Of a stretch of DNA of 64,000 nt, positions 25,553 to 34,545 are shown one piece after another. The notes under the pieces were generated by a model, which saw only the letters and a program-made list of their open reading frames with translations, did no database searches and was not told where the DNA came from. The position numbers and the translations under genes were made by a program. The stretch comes from Joyebacterum sp964521425. GTDB taxonomy: Bacteria; Joyebacterota; Joyebacteria; Joyebacterales; Joyebacteraceae. The DNA is taken from NCBI GenBank assembly GCA_964521425.1, contig CAZFRO010000010.1, forward strand, positions 19,797 through 83,796. Reading direction: 5' to 3'. Numbering within the stretch: the stretch's first letter is position 1; every line of letters begins with the position of its first letter.

Positions 25553-27034
25553 TCAGAGTCTCACTTTGACGGGATCGCAATACGAGTTGTCGCAGTAGCG
25601 CGTGTCTCTTGGGTCGTTCCAGCCGTCGGTGCAACCGGCAGCGGGGTCACTCCCATTGCCTGGAACACTGACCCAGGTGCTGTCATTGTCTTCTCCGACC
25701 AAGAACTCCGGTGGAATCGCTATCTCGTAGCAGTTGTGGGTTCCAGCGGTAGTGGTGTCGTTCTTTGCGAAGTAGCCTAGCGATGTTGTCGGGGATATGT
25801 CGTCGCCGAAGCTGTAGGCCGAGCTGTACGAGTCGTCGTCAACCCACCTCGCGACAGAGAAATCGTGGAAGACCTTGCACACCCGATAGTCGCCATCGTC
25901 GCCGCCGAGGCCGGAGTAATCCGAGTCATCAAGGACGCGAGCAAGTCCGCACATGTCTCTGGTCATCTGCCCGCTGGGTCCTTCCCGAGACCTTGCCCAG
26001 CGATACAGCAGGTCATCCGAATAGGGTGACCCACTGAACTGTTCGACCAAGTATGCCGCGAATGTCGCCCATGTCACATACCCTGTACGACAGTCCTGCT
26101 GATCTGCCCACTCAGGGCAGGCGCTGCCACTGGTTCCTGGATCGTCGCAGCCGGGCTCACCGGTCACGCCGATTAGCTCGATCTGCGACTGAGCGTAGGG
26201 CTTGTCGTGTTGGATCGTTCCCTCGCCCAGCTTGGCCAGTAGCGCAGCCGCACTAGCGAAGAACTCGTTGAAGTCGCCGTGATTCCATGCGCTTCCATAC
26301 TCACTCTTGTCTGACTCCCAGAGGGCGTGCTGAAGCTCGTGCACGGCTCCCTCCGCAACCTCCGCGTGCCAGCCATCCCCCTGGCCCGTAGAAACGCGGA
26401 AGCTGTTATGATGGTACTCTAGGCTATCGGCGTGAAGTGGGTCGTCCTCAACTGGGTCCCTGCAGCCCGCAGTGTACGCGCCGCCTCCATATTCTGTGTC
26501 TACGCCCCCCCTAGTCAGGTAGAAATCGAAATGGTCGCGGTGACTAATGCGGACACCTAGCTCCGAGCAGGATGGGAAGAGCAGGAAGTTGTAATCCACA
26601 CCCGTCGAGTCATAGTCGCTTGCGATGGAGAAGTAGTTGACGATCAGCTCCAAGTCGGTCTGCGGCTCGTCGAGGAGATTGTCTTCGGTCTTGTCAAGCG
26701 CGGAAATGATCTCGTCGATGTCGTCCTGCAAGATGGCGGCGTCTCCTGAGAACGACGCGCTCAACAGAAGGTCAAGGTCCCTATCAACCCTAGTCCACTC
26801 GTTGAGGTTAGCTTGCCAGAAGCTCGGCTCCGTGGTGTGCGACAAGTGGAACCAGCACCTGTTCCGGAGAGAGTCGCCTACTCCTCCATAGTCGAGCGAA
26901 TCCGCCGGAATCCCAGCGACCCCGACCATTCTCAAGCCCTCCTGCGTTGCTCCGCATTCCTGTTCAGAACTGATAGTCACGACCAGCACCACGCAGGCCA
27001 CAACGACACAGAGGAGCAACCGTTGGAAGAACAT
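25553..27034 (-). CDS. Secreted zinc-metalloprotease-like protein, N-terminal part, ended by an in-frame TGA
   Basis: 493 residues from ATG 27034 (CAGGAGG 7 nt upstream). A signal peptide (MFFQRLLLCVVVACVVLVV) is followed by a domain with HELQHALWE, an HExxH-type zinc site, with downstream acidic residues in NHGDFNEFFASAAALLAK that could supply the third ligand. Further Cys pairs (CDDPGTSGSAC, YCDNSYC) fit an extracellular protein. Translation stops at TGA 25553-25555 in the middle of a domain, and the same frame continues to 23936. The gene may be a recent nonsense mutant, or the stop may be a sequencing error. No SECIS-like hairpin follows. Confidence 0.75.
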   Translation of the reverse strand: MFFQRLLLCVVVACVVLVVTISSEQECGATQEGLRMVGVAGIPADSLDYGGVGDSLRNRCWFHLSHTTEPSFWQANLNEWTRVDRDLDLLLSASFSGDAAILQDDIDEIISALDKTEDNLLDEPQTDLELIVNYFSIASDYDSTGVDYNFLLFPSCSELGVRISHRDHFDFYLTRGGVDTEYGGGAYTAGCRDPVEDDPLHADSLEYHHNSFRVSTGQGDGWHAEVAEGAVHELQHALWESDKSEYGSAWNHGDFNEFFASAAALLAKLGEGTIQHDKPYAQSQIELIGVTGEPGCDDPGTSGSACPEWADQQDCRTGYVTWATFAAYLVEQFSGSPYSDDLLYRWARSREGPSGQMTRDMCGLARVLDDSDYSGLGGDDGDYRVCKVFHDFSVARWVDDDSYSSAYSFGDDISPTTSLGYFAKNDTTTAGTHNCYEIAIPPEFLVGEDNDSTWVSVPGNGSDPAAGCTDGWNDPRDTRYCDNSYCDPVKVRL

Positions 27035-27072
27035 CGCGAGCCTCCTGTCCGAGGGGGTGTCAAGCGCTAGCT

Positions 27073-28899
27073 TCACTTCAGAATCGTCATCAACCTCTTC
27101 TGTGACTCTACCGGCCTCCCATCATGCAGAAGCCTAAGAAAGTAGACGCCGGCGGCCACCTCTTCACCACTGGCGTCAGTGCCTTCCCAGCGAAGCATCG
27201 TCGATGGTGTGTCATATGTGCCAGGTGTCTGGTGCTCAGCAGCTACCGTCGAGACCTTCCGTCCTCCAGCCGTGTAGACTGCAAGCACAACCTGGCCGGG
27301 CATCATCAACTCGTAGGCGACGCCGCAACCGTCACGCGAAGGGTTTGGTGCGACGAAGAGGAGTCGTGCCTGCAGCTCGTTTGACCCATGGTCCGGGTCC
27401 ACACTCGCCGGCCCCAGGAAGACCGACTGCCCACCGGGATCCCACTCAAGCCAGTACGACACCCCTCGCTGTGGCGCATCCGTATCCACCCACTGATATG
27501 GTGGAGCTGTCACCGGGCTGTCGCTCAGACGAAGTGCATCATCAGGCGGGCTTCCCTGGTCTTCCTCCGGGGCTGCTTTATCCGCCCGCCAGATGAAGAA
27601 CGGGCCTCCGGCACATCCGCCTGCGGCGTACCAGGTGAGTCTTACATCGTCTGCCTCTCGATCCGCCGTGAGCAGCCCCAGATCGACAGGCGTGGTGACT
27701 TCGCACGAAGTCCCCCTGATGTCGTCATCCCAGGGCCACGCTATCTCCTCGTAGCAAACCCAGACGACCCATATGATGCCCTCCGGTCCGATCCCAAGAG
27801 AGGGATTGTTGTCGGCCTTGTAGGGTCCGTCATCACTGACAGCATGCTCCGGTGTCCAACCACTTCCCGTCCATTCCGAGCATACGATGTCCGGGCTGAA
27901 GGGGTCCATCGCATACCGGGCACCCCAGGCCGCGACGATCCGTCCACCTGGTCCAGACTCGCACGCACATACTGAGTCGTAATCGTAGACCGTGGAGTCC
28001 GGGAGGTTGACGAGCGCCGGCTCAGCCCAAGTGCCTTCCTCCCGGCGACTGTACAAGATGTCAACATAACTACCACGATGACCGTCCCACAGGATCATCG
28101 GCGTCGGGCCGTCGAAGACGATCTGGGAGTTGGGTCCTGTATCATAGGCAACGTACACGGTTTCTGCGGAGGCCCACCCTTCGCCCATCCACCAGCTGGC
28201 AAGAACTGGCTCGTCCGCTCCTCCCGGCACAGTCGTCGTCCAACACAGCCACGGAACGCCATCTGGACTGATGGCAAAGTCACCAGTGTAGCTTGAGCAC
28301 CCGTCGACCATCAACTGCCAGGGACCCAGCCACTCGGTCCCGTCCCAGTGGTATGTGAGAAGGAGACGCCACTCGAACCCCGTCACATGCGTGTCGGTCA
28401 TGATCCAGATATCATCAGAAGACACGGCGAGGAGTTCGTACTCATCCCATCGACCTGGGTCGGCGCGCACGACTTGCGGCTCTGCCCACCCATCACCATC
28501 CCAATGTGAGATCAGAAGGCTCTGCCCGCTCGACTGCGAACGGTACCAGAGCACCCAGGGAACGCCGTCGCTTCCGATCGAGATCTCCGGGAACCTGTCC
28601 GCATAGAGGTTGGGGTCGTGCAGGACCTCGGCAGTGGACCATCCATACGGCCCAGACGTGGAGTAGAAGATTTCCTCATCGCCCTCGTCCGGATCGTACC
28701 CCACCCAGACGACCCAGGCGGTGCCGTCTGGAGCAACGGCCAAGCTCGGACCGGCGTCATCGTAGAGATCGTCTCCTCCGACCAGGAGTTCAGGTCCGCA
28801 CGCAACGTCTCCAGCACAGGGATGAGGCGTGAAGAGGAGCACAGCAACCAACAGCACTAGATTGAGGAAGAAGCCGGCACGCAGGTCTCGTCGTGTCAT
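27073..28899 (-). CDS. Secreted beta-propeller protein with FlgD-Ig/T9SS-like C-terminal domain
   Basis: 608 residues from ATG 28899 (AAGGAGGTG upstream). A signal peptide ends near PHPCAG. Residues about 30-400 carry repeated Asp-Gly-Trp blocks such as SLAVAPDGTAWVVWVG, ISIGSDGVPWVLWYR, FAISPDGVPWLCW and LGIGPEGIIWVVWV, as in sialidase/BNR-type propellers. A fibronectin-like stretch and a FlgD-Ig-like sorting domain (LLFVAPNPSRDG, EEVAAGVYFLRLL) follow. The product is probably exported and surface-attached. Substrate unknown. It sits 38 nt upstream of the split metalloprotease-like gene and is likely co-transcribed. Confidence 0.82.
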   Translation of the reverse strand: MTRRDLRAGFFLNLVLLVAVLLFTPHPCAGDVACGPELLVGGDDLYDDAGPSLAVAPDGTAWVVWVGYDPDEGDEEIFYSTSGPYGWSTAEVLHDPNLYADRFPEISIGSDGVPWVLWYRSQSSGQSLLISHWDGDGWAEPQVVRADPGRWDEYELLAVSSDDIWIMTDTHVTGFEWRLLLTYHWDGTEWLGPWQLMVDGCSSYTGDFAISPDGVPWLCWTTTVPGGADEPVLASWWMGEGWASAETVYVAYDTGPNSQIVFDGPTPMILWDGHRGSYVDILYSRREEGTWAEPALVNLPDSTVYDYDSVCACESGPGGRIVAAWGARYAMDPFSPDIVCSEWTGSGWTPEHAVSDDGPYKADNNPSLGIGPEGIIWVVWVCYEEIAWPWDDDIRGTSCEVTTPVDLGLLTADREADDVRLTWYAAGGCAGGPFFIWRADKAAPEEDQGSPPDDALRLSDSPVTAPPYQWVDTDAPQRGVSYWLEWDPGGQSVFLGPASVDPDHGSNELQARLLFVAPNPSRDGCGVAYELMMPGQVVLAVYTAGGRKVSTVAAEHQTPGTYDTPSTMLRWEGTDASGEEVAAGVYFLRLLHDGRPVESQKRLMTILK

Positions 28900-29116
28900 T
28901 ATCACACCTCCTTGGATGGAGGAAATGGAGGGATCGAAGATCCTCACGGCACGCATGTGTGCTCGGAACTTCACCCATGGAGAGCCTTCTCTCTGCTGAG
29001 TGCGAGCCGCAGTATAGCATTGCCACAGCTACCATAGCACACGTACAACCCAGCGTCAAGATTGTCCATCAAGGGATCATATATCAGCAGGACAACGGTG
29101 CCACCATCCGTTCCAC

Positions 29117-30472
29117 CTATCTCCACCGCGCCCAGTCTGTGGGGAAGTCGGCCGGAAGACGGATCACTTCAAAGAGGCTGGCGATATACTCACGCTTCTG
29201 CCCTGTCTGCGCGGGGTTCACGTATTTCCACACGGTGGTCCCGTCCGGAGTCACCTCGAATGCCTTCCCCCGGTCCGTCTCGGTGATGAGAGTGTTCCCG
29301 TTCGGAAGCCGCATGCTGGAACCGCACTCCCCCGACCGGAAATCCACTGGGCTCGCGCCCTGATAGACCCAGACCGCCTTGTCGGCGGCCACATCAAGTT
29401 CGATGACCCTTGAAGACCCTTCGTTCCCGCGGTTATCGAAGATCATCATGTTCCCGTTCTCGAGAATGGTCGCCTGGTGCGGTGCGCCCCAACCCCTAGC
29501 CAGCGCCCACACGGCGCTCTCCCTCTCCATGTCTATGACGGCGACGAGATCGAGTTCCCTGATGGTCACGAGGACAAAGCCCTCCTGGAAGGCGGGGACC
29601 TCATCGGCGAGCCTTCCGTCGAGCACCTCGACGGTGTTCGTGTGGAAGATATCCCCGGACTCCCCGGCAAGTTCGAGTGCCCATGCGTACTCCGGGTTAT
29701 CGAGCACATCGAGGATCGAGACGCGTCTGAGTTCCTCGCCGTCGGAGTTCAGAACAGCAATGTAATCCTCGAGGATGGCGTGATCCGGATTGTACTTCGG
29801 TACGATGTGCGCCTCGCGGGTCAGCACATAGATGGTCCCATCATCCGTGACGTCGAGGTCATGATGAAACCCTCCGAGGTTCGCCCAGAGGAGCTTGGAG
29901 TCCTTGTCGACTTTGATGATGGCGAGTCCGTCGAACACCGCAAGAACATCACCGTTCTCGAAGAGGTAGGCGCGCCGCCAGAAACCCGAGCCCTTGGCCG
30001 AAGGTCGTAGCTTAGGACGCGAACTCTGCTTCCATGCGTTCATATAGCTGTACGCCCACTTGTGGACAATCCTGCCCTCCATGTCCATGAGCACGGCCCC
30101 TGGCGCATCTCCCGTTGTATAGAGATTGAGTCCGTCCTGCGTGCGTGGCCTGTCGTATACCGTGACGCCCGAGAGGAGCGGCACCGGCTGCGATCCGGAC
30201 AGATACCCGATCGACCTCAACCGCTCGATCTCGGCCTCCTGCTCAGGCGTGAGGCTCATCTGCTCATCGAAGGGGATCTCCCTCCAGTCATCGACGTGCC
30301 AGCGGCCGTGCGGTTTCTCCCATTCGGCGATTGTCTCAAGTGCTTCTCCCGAATCGGCCGGAAGAACGTCCCCGGACGGGCGGGCTCGCACCAGATGGAG
30401 CACGGCGGCCGCAAGCACGCAGCACGCGATCACCCCCACAACGCCCCAGAACCACCATTTCTCCGGTCTCAT
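29117..30472 (-). CDS. Membrane-anchored arylsulfotransferase (ASST)-like beta-propeller protein
   Basis: 451 residues. One N-terminal membrane helix (WWFWGVVGVIACCVLAAAV) anchors a periplasmic propeller. MDMEGRIVHKWAYSYMN, GDVLAVFDG, KDSKLLWANLGGFHHDLDVTDDGTIYVL, HQATILENGNMMIFDNRGNE and RLPNGNTLITETDRGKAFEVTPDG are characteristic of the arylsulfotransferase ASST family. True ASSTs move sulfate between phenols through a catalytic His; FHHDLDV supplies candidate His residues, but the activity is not assured. RBS GAGGGAGAGTCTGA precedes the ATG. It is transcribed away from the Hdr operon. Confidence 0.78.
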   Translation of the reverse strand: MRPEKWWFWGVVGVIACCVLAAAVLHLVRARPSGDVLPADSGEALETIAEWEKPHGRWHVDDWREIPFDEQMSLTPEQEAEIERLRSIGYLSGSQPVPLLSGVTVYDRPRTQDGLNLYTTGDAPGAVLMDMEGRIVHKWAYSYMNAWKQSSRPKLRPSAKGSGFWRRAYLFENGDVLAVFDGLAIIKVDKDSKLLWANLGGFHHDLDVTDDGTIYVLTREAHIVPKYNPDHAILEDYIAVLNSDGEELRRVSILDVLDNPEYAWALELAGESGDIFHTNTVEVLDGRLADEVPAFQEGFVLVTIRELDLVAVIDMERESAVWALARGWGAPHQATILENGNMMIFDNRGNEGSSRVIELDVAADKAVWVYQGASPVDFRSGECGSSMRLPNGNTLITETDRGKAFEVTPDGTTVWKYVNPAQTGQKREYIASLFEVIRLPADFPTDWARWR

Positions 30473-30534
30473 TCAGACTCTCCCTCAAAATTCAGTGACC
30501 CTCATCGTACCACATCTCAGAGACTTCATTTCAG

Positions 30535-31968
30535 ATGAAACCCCCCGGTCGCGCTCCGTATCTCTTTGAGTTTGTCAACATCCGTGAGCACTGCTCCTGG
30601 GTGCACAAGGAGGACTGGGAAGCCGCCACCGGGAAGGCCCGGGATCTTGTTCGCATGGCCGTCGCCCGAGTGGCTCTCCTTGAACCACAGGAGCGGATCC
30701 ATGCGGACGTTCAGAGATACGTTGTGGTTGTCGGAGGTGGGGTGGCAGGAATGACGGTGGCGCGCGAGCTCGGGCGCAAGGGCATCCCTGTCACACTCAT
30801 CGAGCGCGAACGGTCCCTCGGGGGATTGGCAGCAAGACTCAACAAGCTCTATCCGAAGAACAGGGATGCAACCAGACTGGCGTCCTCTCTCGAGCGCGCC
30901 GTTCGAAACGATGCGCGCGTGACCGTCATGACCGGAGCATCGGTCGAGGATGTCGCGGGCTACATAGGCAGCTACACGGTCACCATCTCGCGTCGTGGAC
31001 GTGAGAAGAACCTGGAGTGCGGTGCGATAGTCGTTGCGACAGGGGCGCGCCCACTCGACCCGAGGGAGCTGCCCGATTATGACGGCCGCAGGGTCATAAC
31101 GCTCTTTGAGCTCGAAAGGAAACTCCGAAGCGGGAGAATAGGCGGCAAGAACTTCGTCTTCATCACGTGCGCGGGCGCGAGGAATGAGGACAGACCCTAC
31201 TGCTCGAGGGTCTGCTGCATCGCGACCGTGAAGAACGCGCTTCTTCTGAAGAAGGCGAAGCCGGGTGCGAAGATCCACGTGCTCTACCGTGATCTCATGT
31301 GCTACGGCATCTCGAACGAGGAACTTCTTCGAAACGCCAAGAAGGCAGGCATCCTGTTTGTCAGCTACGCTGAGAATTCACCGCCTGTGATCGAAGAAGG
31401 TACCGTGCAGGTCGTGGGCGATGTGCTCGGAACCGAGCTTGTTCTCGACGCCGACACCGTGATTCTGGCGACGCCCCTTGTACCGGCCGACGGAGCAGCC
31501 AGGCTCTCGCGGATGCTCAAGGTTCCGCTCGACGCTGACGGTTTCTTCCTTGAGGCACACGTGAAGCTAAGACCGGTCGAGTTCTCGAACGATGGGATCT
31601 ACTTGTGCGGGACCGCCAGATGGCCGTCGACCGTGAGAGAGAGCATCGAGCAGGCGCTCGGAGCAGCTGCAAAGGTGGCCATACCGCTGCTCGCCGGCGA
31701 GGTCGACGTGGAACCCATCATCGCCGCCCTATCCGATCCGGAGCTCTGCCGCGGCTGCGGCATGTGCGCGTCCGTTTGCCCCTACGGAGCCGTAGAGATG
31801 GTCGAGACGGAGAACGGAATCAAGGCGAACATGATAGAGGTCGCCTGCAAGGGCTGCGGAACCTGTGCCGCCACATGCTATGTGCGAGCCATCACGATGA
31901 TCCACTACACCGACGACCAGCTTGGAGCCCAGGTGCGCGTGGCGTTTGCAGAGGAGGCTAAGGGATGA
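30535..31968 (+). CDS. hdrA: HdrA-type FAD/4Fe-4S oxidoreductase, N-terminally truncated
   Basis: 477 residues where canonical HdrA has about 650. The protein begins abruptly inside the conserved PYLFEFVNIREHCSWVH block, so roughly the first 90 residues (the N-terminal Cys domain) are missing; in-frame DNA upstream stops at TGA 30496 and does not resemble HdrA. The FAD motif VVGGGVAGM follows, but the usual DCSIC cluster ligands are replaced by LYPKNRD. CAGARNEDRPYCSRVCC and two C-terminal 4Fe-4S sites (CRGCGMCASVC, CKGCGTCAATC) are intact. HdrA is the flavin electron-bifurcating subunit of heterodisulfide reductase-type complexes. It overlaps the MvhD gene by 4 nt. Confidence 0.88.
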   Translation: MKPPGRAPYLFEFVNIREHCSWVHKEDWEAATGKARDLVRMAVARVALLEPQERIHADVQRYVVVVGGGVAGMTVARELGRKGIPVTLIERERSLGGLAARLNKLYPKNRDATRLASSLERAVRNDARVTVMTGASVEDVAGYIGSYTVTISRRGREKNLECGAIVVATGARPLDPRELPDYDGRRVITLFELERKLRSGRIGGKNFVFITCAGARNEDRPYCSRVCCIATVKNALLLKKAKPGAKIHVLYRDLMCYGISNEELLRNAKKAGILFVSYAENSPPVIEEGTVQVVGDVLGTELVLDADTVILATPLVPADGAARLSRMLKVPLDADGFFLEAHVKLRPVEFSNDGIYLCGTARWPSTVRESIEQALGAAAKVAIPLLAGEVDVEPIIAALSDPELCRGCGMCASVCPYGAVEMVETENGIKANMIEVACKGCGTCAATCYVRAITMIHYTDDQLGAQVRVAFAEEAKG

Positions 31969-32798
31969 GCGCGAGCTACAGGCCGCGGATCATAGCTTAC
32001 TGCTGCTTCTGGTGAGCGTACGGTGCTGCTGACCTCGCCGGGGTTGCGAGGCTTCAATACTCACCGGATATCCGAGTCGTCAGGGTCATGTGCTCAGGCC
32101 GTGTCGACCCGGTGCTGATCATGGAGTCGTTCGCGGCCGGCGCCGACGGCGTGATGGTCGGTGCGTGCCTGAAGGGCGAATGCCATTACTCGATCGGGAA
32201 CCTCCAGGCCGAGGGCAAGATCGAGGTTGTGAAGCGAGTCCTGCACAGACTGGGTATCGATCCGCGCAGACTGTCCCTCAAGATGATGTCGAGCGCGCAG
32301 GGTGCCCGGTTCAGAGATTTCGCCGAGAAGTTTCAGGGAGAGATCAGAGGGCTGGGCCCCCTGGGTTCGGGCGAGAAGATCGACAAGCAAGAGCTCAAGC
32401 TCAGAATCGAGGCCGGCCGGAGAGCACTCGCAGGGAAGAAGCTCCGCTGGGTCGAGGGCAAGTGGCTCGAGTTCCAAGAGCAGGGGAATGTTTACGGCGA
32501 GACCTTCACTCTCCATGAGCTCGGGAGGATGTACGAGGAGATCGCCCTCGATGAGTGCGCCCTAAGGGAGTTGATGCTGCGGCTCGATGAAAGAACGCTC
32601 TCTGCGAAGGAGCTTGCCCAAGAGATGAGGATGCCGGCATACAGAGTCTTGAGGCATCTGTCCGACCTTCACCGAATGGACCTCGTGTCGCTCAAGGAAG
32701 CGGGAGCTGGAGACCCCGTATGGACGGCGTGCGGTTCTATGGAATCAGATGCGGAGTCGATCGAGCAGGCCCAGAGGGGGGTAGTCAGTGCCGAGTGA
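31965..32798 (+). CDS. mvhD: MvhD/FrhD-type delta subunit, probable selenoprotein, with winged-helix extension
   Basis: 277 residues if TGA 32013-32015 is read as selenocysteine (Sec17). ATG 31965 has GAGGAGGCTAAGGG upstream and overlaps the HdrA stop. The N-terminus reads RIIAYCCFW-(TGA)-AYGAADLAG, where MvhD proteins have CCNWCSYAGAD; the TGA falls exactly on the second Cys of the CxxC pair, a position known to be Sec in some VhuD/FrhD proteins. VMCSGRVDP and GADGVMVGACLKGECHY then follow. MvhD is a 2Fe-2S protein that passes electrons between HdrA and a partner oxidoreductase. Residues about 150-277 are an extension with a winged-helix-like section (LSAKELAQEMRMPAYRVLRHLSDL). A conventional start at 32088 would give a protein without its cluster ligands. 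Confidence 0.85.
32013..32051 (+). promoter_or_regulatory. UGA codon with SECIS-like hairpin
   Basis: TGA at 32013-32015 is followed, 17 nt later, by the stem CCTCGC (32033-32038) / GCGAGG (32046-32051) closing a loop CGGGGTT. The loop begins 23 nt after the TGA and has G in its second position. This fits the loose bacterial SECIS rule (hairpin close downstream, G in the first two loop bases). Supports selenocysteine insertion in the MvhD gene. SelB binding is not proven. Confidence 0.65.
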
Positions 32799-34545
32799 CA
32801 GAGAAAGGCCTGAGGCCGTGGAGAATTCCATGGATGCGGACCCTCATGAGCGTTCGGTCCTCGTTGTTGGAGGAGACATTGCGGGGCTCGAGTCGGCTGT
32901 AGATATCGCTGACTCCGGCGTCACGGTGTATCTCGTCGAGGAGTCACCCTTCCTGGGCGGACTGGCCCGCGCGCGCTCCGCGTTTCCCTGTTCAGAGACT
33001 CCCGCCTACTGTGAGATGGCGGCACGCGCGGAGGTGATCAGAAACCACCCGAGGATACACGTGATGACCGGGACGCGCGTCGTCAAGCTCTCCCGCGACG
33101 ACGGCGGATTCGATGTCGTTCTCAAGACCGCCGCGACCAGGGTCACAGACGACTGTGATGACTGCGGCGCCTGTGTCCTCGTCTGTCCGATCAAGCCGTA
33201 TGACACGTTCAACGAGGGACTGGCTCTCAGAACGGCCATCGACTGGCCAAGCACCCGATTCCACGAGGCGGCGCCAAACATAGAGCGCGAGACGCCCGCC
33301 TGTCAGGACGCGTGCCCCGTGCACATCGACATACGTCGCTACGTTGGTCTCGTTGCCGAGGGCAAGTACGTTGAGGCGCTTGCAGTCATCCGCGAGAAGA
33401 ACCCACTGCCGGCGATCTGCGGACGCGTGTGCAACCATCCGTGCGAAGACGCGTGCAACAGAGGTTGGCAGGACGAGCGGGTATCGATCGATGCGCTCAA
33501 GCGGTATGTCGCCGACTATGAGATCGAGCTCAAGCGTGAAGGGAAGCTCACCTGGCCGACTCCGCCCCGACAGACGAAAACAGAGAAGATCGCAGTCATC
33601 GGAGCCGGACCGGCAGGGCTCACTGTCGCACACGATCTGGCGCGCATGGGGTTCCATCCAACGATCTTCGAGGCAGCTCCGGTTCCGGGTGGCATGCTCT
33701 ACCTCGGAATCCCCGAGTACCGGCTGCCACGCGACATCATCGAACTCGAAGTCGACTACATCAAGCACCTCGGGGTCGAGATCTTGTACGATACGCCGAT
33801 CGGTCCGGATCTTGCGCTCGACGACCTGAGACAGCAGGGGTACGAGGCGATCTTCATAGGAATAGGAGCTCACGAGGGTCTCAAGCTGAACGTAGAGGGC
33901 GAGGGCGATTTCGAGGGCTTCGTGGACTGCATCGTGTTCCTGAGGAAGGTCAATCTCGGGAACCACGAGAAGCCGGGCAACAAGGTCATAGTCATCGGGG
34001 GCGGCAACTCCGCTATCGATGCCGCGCGCACGGCGCTCAGGGTCGGCTGCGACGAGGTGCACATCGTCTACCGCCGATCCCTCAGGGAGATGCCTGCCAA
34101 CCCGTGGGAGATCGAAGCCGCAGAGGAGGAGGGAGTTAAGATCAGCTTCCTGGCTGCGCCTGTGAAGATCATCGGCAAGAACGGCAAGGTCACCGGCATG
34201 GAGTGCGTGAAGATGCGTCTCGGCAAGCTCGATGCGAGCGGGAGGCGCAGGCCGGTGCCGATCGAGGGTTCCGAGTTCACAATAGAGGCCGATACCATCA
34301 TCCCATCCATCAGTCAGCGCCCTGATATCGCGTTTCTCGGCGACGATCACGGTCTCAAGATATCCAGGTGGGACTCGTTTGTGGTCGACCCGCGGACGAT
34401 GCAGACCAACGTGCCGGATGTCTTCGCCGGAGGGGACGATGACACCGGGCCCTCAACCGTCATCGAGGCCATCGCCGCCGGTCACAGAGCGGCCGCCGGC
34501 ATCTTCGACTACTTGAACCGAGAGAGCGACAAAGAGAAGGCATGA
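32788..34545 (+). CDS. HdrA N-half fused to GltD-type NAD(P)H-dependent flavoprotein
   Basis: 585 residues, GTG start behind a G-run, overlapping MvhD by 11 nt. Residues about 22-175 copy the first half of HdrA: VLVVGGDIAGLESAVDIA, FLGGLARARSAFPCSE and a 4Fe-4S site CDDCGACVLVCP, then FNEGLALRTAIDWP...AAPNIER. Residues about 170-580 are a complete glutamate-synthase-beta/NfnB-like domain: CQDACPVHIDIRRYV, CGRVCNHPCEDAC, VIGAGPAGLTVAHDLA (FAD), VIGGGNSAIDAARTALR (NADPH) and DVFAGGD. It probably exchanges electrons with NAD(P)H and passes them to the Hdr subunits. The fusion point suggests insertion of GltD into an HdrA gene. Confidence 0.88.
   Translation: MPSDRERPEAVENSMDADPHERSVLVVGGDIAGLESAVDIADSGVTVYLVEESPFLGGLARARSAFPCSETPAYCEMAARAEVIRNHPRIHVMTGTRVVKLSRDDGGFDVVLKTAATRVTDDCDDCGACVLVCPIKPYDTFNEGLALRTAIDWPSTRFHEAAPNIERETPACQDACPVHIDIRRYVGLVAEGKYVEALAVIREKNPLPAICGRVCNHPCEDACNRGWQDERVSIDALKRYVADYEIELKREGKLTWPTPPRQTKTEKIAVIGAGPAGLTVAHDLARMGFHPTIFEAAPVPGGMLYLGIPEYRLPRDIIELEVDYIKHLGVEILYDTPIGPDLALDDLRQQGYEAIFIGIGAHEGLKLNVEGEGDFEGFVDCIVFLRKVNLGNHEKPGNKVIVIGGGNSAIDAARTALRVGCDEVHIVYRRSLREMPANPWEIEAAEEEGVKISFLAAPVKIIGKNGKVTGMECVKMRLGKLDASGRRRPVPIEGSEFTIEADTIIPSISQRPDIAFLGDDHGLKISRWDSFVVDPRTMQTNVPDVFAGGDDDTGPSTVIEAIAAGHRAAAGIFDYLNRESDKEKA

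Noticed and set aside
25553..25555. Selenocysteine reading of the TGA in the metalloprotease-like gene
   Set aside because: No Cys/Sec-type motif at that point and no hairpin at suitable distance; nonsense mutation or error is simpler.
32992..34350. Minus-strand frame of about 450 codons opposite the HdrA-GltD fusion
   Set aside because: Antisense shadow; the plus strand carries intact FAD, NAD(P) and Fe-S motifs.
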